Of a DNA stretch of 40,362 nucleotides, positions 33,565-40,362 are shown piece after piece. The notes beneath the pieces were generated by a model that saw only the letters and a list, made by a program, of their open reading frames with translations, had not been told where the DNA came from and made no database searches. This stretch comes from Deltaproteobacteria bacterium (lineage in GTDB: Bacteria; Desulfobacterota; Syntrophobacteria; Syntrophobacterales; Syntrophobacteraceae), in assembly GCA_021777755.1 (NCBI GenBank), contig JAJYDE010000036.1, positions 1-40,362 of the forward strand. The letters are read 5' to 3'. The first letter of the stretch is position 1; the number at the start of each line of letters is the position of its first letter. The position numbers and the translations under genes are program-made.

Positions 33565-34161
33565 TCAGGATTTTTTTCCTTTTTCCATCAGTGCGGCAAG
33601 AATAACGTTAACGATAAGGTCTGGTCCATTTACTCTTTGTATTTTTTGTATGTTTATTTCCTTGACCTGTATTGCGAAATGAGAATTTTTCACTCGGGTG
33701 AGAAAATAATGCAGTCCGTAAATATCGGTCATGAGGTTGAATCTCATGTGGACTTCTTCGTAGAGACCATGTTCTTTGCTAGTAAGAACCTGGTAGGTCT
33801 TAATATCGAGTTTGGGTGCATCTGCCTTGCCCTTTGATGCCAGAAGGTCTCCGAGGGAGGCCGCCAGTTGGTATGGATCGGTTCCCCAAAACAGCTTTTT
33901 TTGCATTTGCCTCAGCGCTCCCTCGTGTTTTGCTAGATTTTCCCTGATGATCTTGCTTTGGCCAAGCTTTCGGCCATATTCGGAGATGAGTTTTTTCTGA
34001 TGGTCGATTTTTGCAACCAGTATCTGCTTGCGATCGGCTATGGGAGCTATGAGGCTCAGATAGACCATCCCCAAGATCAAGACGACGGTTATGCAAGCCG
34101 CTATCGACCATTGGTGTCTCTTAATGTCTTCCAAGGTTATGTCAAAGTGAAAGGATTTCAT
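33565..34161 (-). CDS. gspM: Type II secretion assembly protein GspM-like
   Basis: This is a 198-aa bitopic inner-membrane protein. A short cytoplasmic segment is followed by one membrane helix (about residues 19-40, SIAACITVVLILGMVYLSLI), a coiled-coil stretch (about 42-90, DRKQILVAKIDHQKKLISEYGRK in part) and a ferredoxin-like periplasmic domain. It resembles PilO/GspM. Its ATG overlaps the gspL stop as ATGA (34158-34161), which supports coupled translation. The family is assigned from topology and position, because GspM diverges fast. Confidence 0.75.
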   Translation of the reverse strand: MKSFHFDITLEDIKRHQWSIAACITVVLILGMVYLSLIAPIADRKQILVAKIDHQKKLISEYGRKLGQSKIIRENLAKHEGALRQMQKKLFWGTDPYQLAASLGDLLASKGKADAPKLDIKTYQVLTSKEHGLYEEVHMRFNLMTDIYGLHYFLTRVKNSHFAIQVKEINIQKIQRVNGPDLIVNVILAALMEKGKKS

Positions 34162-35669
34162 CGTCGGCTCTCCCCTGACGGCTGGTGGTGAACTATGCCG
34201 CCCCCGTGCATCCTGACTTTTTTCTCAACGGGCAGCTGTGCCCCTTTAGGCCCGGGCGGCGAACCGCCTGCTTTGTCCTCGGCCAGGGCTTCGCCCGGCA
34301 GGGTCTTGAAGCTCTTTTGGAGTTTTTCCCTGTCCAACTGCAACTCTATGTTGAACCGCTCCATATCGTTTCCGGGGTCGCGGGTCACCGGGGAGGCAAA
34401 CTTTACTTCCGTAAGCCCTTCGACTTTGGAAAGAACGGTCAGATACTTGAGGGCCGACTTGCTTTCGCCGCGCAAGATGAGGTTGCCCTGGCTGAGGGAA
34501 AGATAGTCGAGCCAGGTGTCTTCAGGGGTGCGCTCGCTAAGCAGGTCCAACAATTCGCGCAGCCTGTAGTCTCCGAGGTTGAATTCAGACAGGGTTTTTT
34601 TGTCCTGTTCGAAATTGGAGATGCGTGTCTGGAGTTCTTCAATCGGTTTCCACCGGGCTTGGAGATGGTCTATGCGGGTTTTGAGGAGACTGCTGGCTTG
34701 AGTCAGGCGTCGGGCCGAATAGGACTGGTAGAAGCCGAAGAGGGCAAAAATCAGCACGAGAGCGGCAAGCGGCCACACCACGCGCGGGAGTTCCCAGGGT
34801 TTTAGAAGAATTCGGGAATCGAAGGTGTGGATTGTTTCCTGCTCAAGCAGGCTGTCGAGCCAGTTGGAGATCAAAGTATCCCGGACTTCGAGCAGTTCGA
34901 CCCGGGCGCCGATACGGGCGAGGAGTCGGGCGAAATTCCCGGAGTCGCGGGGCTCGCCGGGCAGGCAGGCCAGTTGAATGCGCGGTTGGCCCTCCCCGCC
35001 GCAAACGCCCCTCAGGTTTTCGCCAAACAGGTCGAGGCTCCTGGAGAACTTTCCAACCGTCGCGGAATCCAAAAAAACGCCGCAGTGGAAGCGGTGAGCT
35101 TCAAAGATATCCTCACCCAGCATGCGGGCAAGGATTTGCCCCTCATCATTTTCGCCTTCGCCAGCGGGCAGCAGGGCCGAAAAGAGCAGCGCGCTCGGGG
35201 CGACGGCGAAGGTGTGAAAAAGCGCGCCGTTAAGCGCCTGGCCGAGCTTTTCGTAGACCTCGCTCTGGATGGTGAAGATGGGCACCGATAAGCGTTGTTC
35301 GAGCCCGACGGGCGGACCGAAAAAATGTAGCGTTCTGTCCTGTTCCTGGAATATGTTTTCGTTCCAATCAAAATCCAGGGTGTTGTTCAATTGGTCCTTG
35401 AGCGAGAGCGGATAGTGCTCGCTGTGAACCGTATAGAAAAGGCTCGAAACGATGGCGAGCAAGGCGCTTCCCTTCCTTGCTCCGGGTTTGAGGTTCAGAT
35501 GCTGCAAATGATCGAAAACCGATTCGTCCTCGGGCACCTGAATCTGTTCGACCTTTCCCCTCTCCCATGTCCTCCAGACCCTTGCGGCCCTGCAAACCTC
35601 GATCCTGCGAGGTTCGATGTAGACCACATGCAGTTCGGTGGGACGGTATTTGATTATGCTTTCCAGCAT
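34158..35669 (-). CDS. gspL: Type II secretion assembly protein GspL-like (PilM/PilN-type)
   Basis: This 503-aa protein has an actin-like cytoplasmic part (residues 1-280, LFYTVHSEHYPLSLKDQLNNTL ... SALL). One membrane helix follows at about 288-312 (VVWPLAALVLIFALFGFYQSY), then a coiled coil and a small periplasmic ferredoxin-like domain (about 400-465). It ends in a Pro/Gly/Ala-rich tail. It anchors the GspE ATPase and pairs with GspM. It follows gspK by 24 nt and overlaps gspM. The family is assigned from architecture and gene order. Confidence 0.8.
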   Translation of the reverse strand: MLESIIKYRPTELHVVYIEPRRIEVCRAARVWRTWERGKVEQIQVPEDESVFDHLQHLNLKPGARKGSALLAIVSSLFYTVHSEHYPLSLKDQLNNTLDFDWNENIFQEQDRTLHFFGPPVGLEQRLSVPIFTIQSEVYEKLGQALNGALFHTFAVAPSALLFSALLPAGEGENDEGQILARMLGEDIFEAHRFHCGVFLDSATVGKFSRSLDLFGENLRGVCGGEGQPRIQLACLPGEPRDSGNFARLLARIGARVELLEVRDTLISNWLDSLLEQETIHTFDSRILLKPWELPRVVWPLAALVLIFALFGFYQSYSARRLTQASSLLKTRIDHLQARWKPIEELQTRISNFEQDKKTLSEFNLGDYRLRELLDLLSERTPEDTWLDYLSLSQGNLILRGESKSALKYLTVLSKVEGLTEVKFASPVTRDPGNDMERFNIELQLDREKLQKSFKTLPGEALAEDKAGGSPPGPKGAQLPVEKKVRMHGGGIVHHQPSGESRR

Positions 35670-35693
35670 TCATTCACCTCGTCAAATGAGTAC

Positions 35694-36701
35694 TTACAAA
35701 ACCTTCCTGCTCAATATCTGATAAGGGAGTTGGCCTCCCCCCTGAAGGCGTACCGTGATCCGCACGCCCACTCCCGGAAGCCCCATGGCGCTCTTTCCGA
35801 AGGAAAGAATGCGATAGGTTCCCCCGGTGGTCCATGAATTCTGTGTCAAGGAATTTTGAGTCAAGGGATTTTGAGTCAAGGGATTTTGAGTCAAGGGATT
35901 CTGAGTAAGAGACGACCCTTGCATGTTCGCATCGCCCTGCGGATTTTGGATTCCAGGCTGCAGGGTGCCGTTGCCGGTCTGTATGGTCAATTGGCTGAAA
36001 AGGGAATTGGCGCCGGGCAGGACTACCTGCCCCGGAACGCCGGAGTCGCCCTTCGATGCCTGTTGATAGCCATAGTAGAGTTGCTGGGTGACACCCGGGA
36101 CCAGCAGCAACTGGTCCAGGCTGGTCAACGGACCACCGAAGCCGGCATCGTTGTTCGGATGTACGCCGGGCGTACTGAGCCCTTGAATTGAAGTGTTTTG
36201 TGAGCGGACGAAATCGGCAATCCGGCCCGCGATTATCTGAGAGGTGCCCTCGTCGGCGCCAGCCTTTTCGAGCACCTTGACAAGTTGGTCCGCATTGGCC
36301 GTGTTGACGTTTATCTTCTGGTCGTCGGACTCCATGATCACCACGGCGACGCCCGTGTCATACTTCACCACCCGGGGTTGCCCGTCGGGCTGCCAGTTCT
36401 GGTCGGGCGGCATGTTCGATTGCAAAGGGCCGGCCTGGACCATGCGGGCCAGTGCCTCGTAGCACCCGCCAACCGCCAGATAAAGAGCATGGGTTTCAAT
36501 GATCGAGTGCAACTGGTCTTCCCCGATCAAACGGGTCCGGGTGCTTATCTGCAATCCGGCCCACATGAGGATTGCGCAAAACCACAGGACCGCTATGAGC
36601 ACCACCCCTTTTCGGCCGGCGGCCGCGCGAAGGCAGCTCAGAGGCGTTTTGCGCCCCCTCCGTCTCGGGCCACCTTTGGGGTCACTCAACATCGTGTTCA
36701 T
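35694..36701 (-). CDS. gspK: Type II secretion minor pseudopilin GspK
   Basis: This is a 335-aa protein from the ATG at 36701, which overlaps the gspJ stop as ATGA; the open frame further upstream is not the gene start. The N-terminus has a basic stretch and then the pilin helix GVVLIAVLWFCAILMWAGL without Glu at position 5, a hallmark of GspK. The alpha-domain carries the metal-site region and a helix-hairpin-helix-like stretch (INVNTANADQLVKVLEKAG; LDQLLLVPGVT). The C-terminal part contains a five-unit LTQNP repeat (35836-35910). GspK caps the pseudopilus tip with GspI and GspJ. Confidence 0.9.
   Translation of the reverse strand: MNTMLSDPKGGPRRRGRKTPLSCLRAAAGRKGVVLIAVLWFCAILMWAGLQISTRTRLIGEDQLHSIIETHALYLAVGGCYEALARMVQAGPLQSNMPPDQNWQPDGQPRVVKYDTGVAVVIMESDDQKINVNTANADQLVKVLEKAGADEGTSQIIAGRIADFVRSQNTSIQGLSTPGVHPNNDAGFGGPLTSLDQLLLVPGVTQQLYYGYQQASKGDSGVPGQVVLPGANSLFSQLTIQTGNGTLQPGIQNPQGDANMQGSSLTQNPLTQNPLTQNPLTQNSLTQNSWTTGGTYRILSFGKSAMGLPGVGVRITVRLQGGGQLPYQILSRKVL
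35836..35910 (-). repeat. Five tandem 15-bp repeats in gspK
   Basis: Units start at 35836, 35851, 35866, 35881 and 35896. The plus-strand consensus is GGATTTTGAGTCAAG, with the third and fourth units identical and the outer ones altered by one to three bases. Each unit encodes five residues (LTQNP or LTQNS), so gain or loss of a unit keeps the frame. Confidence 0.9.
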
Positions 36702-37408
36702 GGATTGAGCCCCCCCGGCGTTGCAGGGTTTAGCAGGTTTACCTGAATCGGGAAGGGAGAATTGACCATGCAGACCATGGAGCGGGCAACCCTGTCCTTC
36801 GCCGTCCAGCCAAGCAGGATTTCCACCGGCAACTCCGAGGTGGAATTCCATGATTGTAAAAACTCCGAACCATTTTTCCCGGCGTAACTCAGAGTGAACT
36901 TGGGAAAATGGATCCGATAGACTCGCACCCGGCTATTTTGTCCCGACGGGGTCGTCCCGGCGGCGAAATTTTCCAGGGCCGCGGGTTGGTAAGGGTTCAT
37001 AACCATCTCCGAGTAGGATAGCACCCCCGAAGCGGAATCGAAGGAATAGCGAACCACCACCGGGACCCCCTTGGAGATCGCTTTTACCGAATGGGCCGTA
37101 ACGAAGCACAGGGAAGTCGAATTGCCGGTAAACAGCGGAGCTGCGCCGCGTTCGAAGTTGATGGGCGTTGGATCGCTTTCGGCCAGTTGGCGCTGGAGCA
37201 GTTCGACCATCCGCAAGCTCAGATCGGGCCGGCTTCGGGTGGTCTTTTCCAAGACGCGCAGCGTAAAGGAAAAACAAACCGAAACGATGCCGATCACCAG
37301 CGCCGAGACGGCGGTAGCCACAACCAGTTCGATGAGCGTAAAGCCGCCGCGTCCCGAGTCGAATCTACCAGATTTGATATTATATATTTTCATTCCGATA
37401 TAGGCCAA
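36698..37408 (-). CDS. gspJ: Type II secretion minor pseudopilin GspJ
   Basis: This 236-aa protein has a prepilin leader ending in Gly before FTLIELVVATAVSALVIGIVSVCF. That is the class III cleavage site G/F with Glu at +5, for the GspO peptidase. A pilin helix and a beta-rich C-terminal domain follow. The first ATG gives a 22-residue leader; an internal ATG (MKIYNIKSG) gives a more typical short one. It forms the tip complex with GspI and GspK, and the gene overlaps gspK. Confidence 0.9.
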   Translation of the reverse strand: MAYIGMKIYNIKSGRFDSGRGGFTLIELVVATAVSALVIGIVSVCFSFTLRVLEKTTRSRPDLSLRMVELLQRQLAESDPTPINFERGAAPLFTGNSTSLCFVTAHSVKAISKGVPVVVRYSFDSASGVLSYSEMVMNPYQPAALENFAAGTTPSGQNSRVRVYRIHFPKFTLSYAGKNGSEFLQSWNSTSELPVEILLGWTAKDRVARSMVCMVNSPFPIQVNLLNPATPGGLNP

Positions 37409-37437
37409 TTCCCTGAATTCCGACCGCCCGCGCCCGG

Positions 37438-37881
37438 TTACGATCCGTTTGCGGGGGGCGGCACGATCACACTGAATTCGAGTTCGGAGGACTTGTAGCT
37501 GAGCATAACCCGATAGAGCGTGCCGGCCCCGGCCTTGGCAAAAGAGCCGGCTACGGGCACGGGCGTGAGGCTCACCGCCACTGCCGGCGCCCCCTCCAGT
37601 TCGGTTAGACGCACAACCCCCCCGGCCGCCTTTCGGGGATCGGCCAGAATGACTTCGGCGGCCGATTGCAAAATTGGCTGGATGCTCGCTTTTTGCTTCA
37701 AGGCCGTCCTGTAGCGGAGGGCCTCGGAGATGAGCCCGTTTACCGAACCGATGAGCAGGGCGGCAATGGCCAGGCTGACCAGCACTTCGAGCAGGGTGAA
37801 TCCCCGGGCGCGGGACCAGGAGGCCGCGGACCCGTATGGCCCCAATTCGCCGTTGCGGTCTTGAGTGGTTTGCCTTCTCAC
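37438..37881 (-). CDS. gspI: Type II secretion minor pseudopilin GspI
   Basis: This is a 147-aa protein. The prepilin signature is RGFTLLEVLVSLAIAALLIGSVNGL, with Glu at +5 after the cleavage Gly. The leader is about 28 residues from the first ATG, longer than typical and basic in its first part. The C-terminal domain is a small beta sheet. It nucleates the tip complex with GspJ and GspK. It sits in order between gspH and gspJ. Confidence 0.88.
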   Translation of the reverse strand: MRRQTTQDRNGELGPYGSAASWSRARGFTLLEVLVSLAIAALLIGSVNGLISEALRYRTALKQKASIQPILQSAAEVILADPRKAAGGVVRLTELEGAPAVAVSLTPVPVAGSFAKAGAGTLYRVMLSYKSSELEFSVIVPPPANGS

Positions 37882-37917
37882 CGTTTGCGTCCTCTCTTAC
37901 ATTCCAATTCCAAGGCT

Positions 37918-38445
37918 TCAGCCTCGTTTGATACTCACCGATCCAAAGAGCGGATTGATGTGAACCTCGTAGGTGCGCGTGTTATCGAAGATCACGTCGA
38001 CATCGTCGCCCACCAGGCTTCCGTCGGGATAAAAGGTCATGATGAAGTCGCCCGTGCCGGGTTCCTGCTCCAGGTGATTGGCGCGTATTTCGACGTTTAA
38101 GGGGATGGGGTGGGCGGGCGGATTTTCAGAACCGTAGACCCGGTTTACCCCGTTTAGCCTGAAGCAGACCGGCAGGCCGGAGTTCATGGCGAAAAGCCGG
38201 CTCGCCCGGATCGCTTGGCTGAATTGCTGCAGAAAATCGCCATCCTGGATCTGGTGCCAATTGGAGCCTATCCTTGGGATGGTTATCGCCATGACGATCG
38301 TCATGATGATCATGACGACGAGCAATTCGATTAGGGTGAAGCCGCGAGCCGGGGCAGGGGCGGCAACCTCCCCAAACGGCCCGGAGCGGTAAATCACCCC
38401 CTGCGGCCTCAGCCCCTTATCTCTTTTCTCCCTGGTTGGCATCAT
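37918..38445 (-). CDS. gspH: Type II secretion pseudopilin GspH
   Basis: This is a 175-aa protein. The leader of about 35 residues ends in RG, then FTLIELLVVMIIMTIVMAITIP with Glu at +5. The following RASRLFAMNSGLPVCFRLNG is the GspH-type helix and strand, in which a run of small and Arg residues precedes a beta sheet. It lacks the L-x-LPP loop and calcium-site residues of the major pseudopilin GspG, so it is not GspG. It lies directly after gspF, where gspG normally lies. Confidence 0.82.
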   Translation of the reverse strand: MMPTREKRDKGLRPQGVIYRSGPFGEVAAPAPARGFTLIELLVVMIIMTIVMAITIPRIGSNWHQIQDGDFLQQFSQAIRASRLFAMNSGLPVCFRLNGVNRVYGSENPPAHPIPLNVEIRANHLEQEPGTGDFIMTFYPDGSLVGDDVDVIFDNTRTYEVHINPLFGSVSIKRG

Positions 38446-38482
38446 GATGGATCCGGACTTTTCTTTTTTGCGATTTGCGGCT

Positions 38483-39670
38483 CTAAAATTTTATGTTGTT
38501 GATCCCGAAGATGGCCGAAAACATGCTCAGGACGATAACGCCTATAAAACCTCCGGTGAGAAGAATCACCATCGGCTCGGCCAGGGTCATGATTCTTTGC
38601 AGCCTCCTTTGGAGTTCTTGTTCGAAGTAGTCCGAAAGAGAGAGCAGACCGGCGCCCAGGTTACCCTGTTCTTCGGAGATGCGCAGAATGGTTCCCATCC
38701 TGGCCGGGAAGGCGGCCTGGGAGCGAAAGAAGTTGCTGATCGAGCGCCCGGCTTTTATTTCCTGGTGCAGGGGGTTCAGCGATTCGCGCAGCCGCGCGTT
38801 CAGTATCAGGCCCTGGCCGAGATTGAGCGCCCTTAGCAGCGGCACCCCCGCCTCGATCATGGTCCCCAGGGTGCGGCAAAATCGGGTCATTTCACTGTAA
38901 AGGATCAAATAGCGGGAAAAAGGAAGGCTCAGAAGAAACTTATCCAAAGACCTCCGTGCCGAGGGCTTTCGAAGGATGTACTTGGCCCCGAGCAGGGCCG
39001 CGGCCACCATCACGGGGAGCATCAGGCCGTATTGTTTCAGCCACAGGCCAAGATAGATCATAATGTTCAAAAGAAAGGGCACGGGCTGGTTCAATTCGTG
39101 GAAAATCTCGGCGAACTTCGGGATGACGTAAACCAGCAGGGCCACAACCGAAATGCCCGCAACCGTAACAATGATAATGGGATAGACCATCGCCGACTGC
39201 ATGGCCTGGCGAAATACGCGCCGTTGTTCCAGGTACTGGGCAAGGCGCTTCAGGATGGGGCCAAGAGTGCCGCTCGCCTCACCGGCCCTGATCATATGGT
39301 CGGAAAGGGCGCCGAATACGTCCCGGTATTGACTGAGTGCGCCGGAAAGATCATTTCCGGCCTGAACGGATTCAAAGAGCTCCTGCACCACCCGTTGAAA
39401 CCGCGTGTGTGTCTGGTTGGAGCTTATGAGGCTGAGGGCGCGGTCCAGGGGCAGACCGGCGGCAACAAGGTCCGAGAGGTCGAAAAAGAACCGGATGACG
39501 TGTTCTTCCGGAATTCGCCGCTTTCCCCGGCTTGTTGCCGCCTTGATGCTCACGGGGAAAAGCTTGCTCGATTTGAGCTTCCTGGCGGCGTCGGATTCGG
39601 AAAGCGCCTCCATTACTCCACGGTGAGTGGCCCCGCTTGCATCGCGAGCCTGATATTGGAATGAAGCCAT
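38483..39670 (-). CDS. gspF: Type II secretion inner-membrane platform protein GspF
   Basis: This is a 395-aa protein. Two T2SF cytoplasmic helical domains (about 60-180 and 260-385) are each followed by membrane segments (about 165-190, 215-235 and 370-390). Typical blocks are FQYQARDASGATHRGVMEA, LAAGLPLDRALSLI and RTLGTMIEAGVPLLRALNL. It is the platform that couples GspE to pseudopilus growth. GAGGGA precedes the ATG. It lies 31 nt after gspE on the same strand. Confidence 0.95.
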   Translation of the reverse strand: MASFQYQARDASGATHRGVMEALSESDAARKLKSSKLFPVSIKAATSRGKRRIPEEHVIRFFFDLSDLVAAGLPLDRALSLISSNQTHTRFQRVVQELFESVQAGNDLSGALSQYRDVFGALSDHMIRAGEASGTLGPILKRLAQYLEQRRVFRQAMQSAMVYPIIIVTVAGISVVALLVYVIPKFAEIFHELNQPVPFLLNIMIYLGLWLKQYGLMLPVMVAAALLGAKYILRKPSARRSLDKFLLSLPFSRYLILYSEMTRFCRTLGTMIEAGVPLLRALNLGQGLILNARLRESLNPLHQEIKAGRSISNFFRSQAAFPARMGTILRISEEQGNLGAGLLSLSDYFEQELQRRLQRIMTLAEPMVILLTGGFIGVIVLSMFSAIFGINNIKF

Positions 39671-39701
39671 GAGAAAATCCCTCGGGATTCGTGCCGTCCC
39701 G

Positions 39702-40362
39702 TTAGACCGAAAGACTTGTCACTCTTAGCACCTCGGAGAGGCTGGTAATCCCGTCGACCACCTTTCGAAACCCGTTGTGGGCCAGGGGACGGTAGTCGAA
39801 TTCGGATGCCGCGCGCGCAATGGCGCCAGCGTCTTTACCGGCCACAATGGCCGATTTGACCACCTCATTTACCGGAAGGAGCTCGAAGATGCCCTGCCTG
39901 CCTCTATAACCAGTATAACCGCACCTTTCGCAACCCTTGTTGCGATAAAGACCGACGTTTGGCGGCAGATCGGGCAATATGCCGCCGATCTTGTCCATAT
40001 CCTCTTGCCGCGCCGCATACTCTTCCTTGCAGTGAGGGCACAGCACGCGGATGAGGCGCTGGGCCATGACGATGAGAAGAGAGTCGGCCATGAGGAAAGA
40101 CTCGATCCCGATGTCTCGAAGGCGCGTTATGGCCCCCGGGGCATCGTTGGTGTGGAGCGTTGAGAGCACCAGGTGGCCGGTCAGGGCCGACTCGATGGCT
40201 ATATCGGCGGTTTCCTTGTCGCGGATTTCGCCGATTAGCAAAACGTCGGGGTCCTGCCGGACCAGGGATCGAAGCGTATTGCCAAAGGTCAAGCCGATCT
40301 GCGGCTTGACCTGCACCTGGTTTATTCCGTTTATCTGGTATTCGACCGGGTCTTCGACCGTG
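39702..40362 (-). CDS. gspE: Type II secretion ATPase GspE, C-terminal part
   Basis: The frame is open at the right edge, and at least 220 C-terminal residues are inside. They include [18 protein letters not shown], the Walker B and His boxes [14 protein letters not shown] and [17 protein letters not shown], and the tetracysteine zinc finger CPHC ... CERC typical of GspE/PilB. The Walker A part lies outside. It powers pseudopilus assembly from the cytoplasm. The tail includes the conserved [13 protein letters not shown]. Confidence 0.95.
   Translation of the reverse strand, partial: TVEDPVEYQINGINQVQVKPQIGLTFGNTLRSLVRQDPDVLLIGEIRDKETADIAIESALTGHLVLSTLHTNDAPGAITRLRDIGIESFLMADSLLIVMAQRLIRVLCPHCKEEYAARQEDMDKIGGILPDLPPNVGLYRNKGCERCGYTGYRGRQGIFELLPVNEVVKSAIVAGKDAGAIARAASEFDYRPLAHNGFRKVVDGITSLSEVLRVTSLSV

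Noticed and set aside
35836-35910. CRISPR array
   Set aside because: Direct 15-bp repeats without spacers inside gspK; no cas genes are in the window.

Overview
The window looks like chromosomal DNA (moderately high GC) from a Gram-negative anaerobe of the deltaproteobacterial type (Desulfobacterota, perhaps Syntrophobacterales-like). This rests on a type II secretion operon, Lon/ClpX/ClpSA/Aat proteolysis genes, a winged-helix 4Fe-4S protein, a DHH-CBS protein and a large radical SAM protein. It is inferred from family content, not from a marker gene.

Bases 1-5871 are accessory DNA. A PKD-repeat surface protein is cut off and joined to the middle of an antisense IS66 transposase remnant. 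Next comes a compact integrated element. On the minus strand it has a replication-initiator-like gene with about ten helically phased 8-bp iterons inside it, a small Cys-containing protein, a ribbon-helix-helix protein, an AlpA/Xis-like HTH protein and a Cro-like HTH protein. A control region with three matching operators separates these from a divergent plus-strand repressor without a protease domain and a tyrosine integrase. The integrase ends beside a 3' fragment of tRNA-Thr(CGT) that still has its own terminator, so this is the chromosomal attachment junction. The layout (int and repressor on one strand; cro/xis/rep/ori on the other) matches phage satellites of the PICI type, or the early region of a P2-like prophage. 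No structural or packaging genes are visible, and the left end is damaged.

Bases 5872-6979 hold a decayed REP-associated tyrosine transposase and a tRNA-Val/tRNA-Asp operon with a recognisable promoter and terminator. Bases 6979-20429 carry lon, clpX, an orphan GAF/histidine kinase-like gene, a DHH-CBS phosphoesterase-like gene, an MscS channel, a radical SAM protein, aat, clpA and clpS. ClpS, ClpA and Aat together form the bacterial N-degron route: Aat adds Leu/Phe to N-termini, ClpS recognises them and ClpA unfolds the substrate.

Bases 20558-31086 hold aroC, comEC, a ferredoxin-like protein, a methyltransferase, an unknown small protein, acetolactate decarboxylase, serC and pepA. Bases 31083-40362 are a minus-strand type II secretion operon read E-F-H-I-J-K-L-M-D. 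It runs off the right edge inside gspE and has no gspG, gspC or gspN in the visible part.
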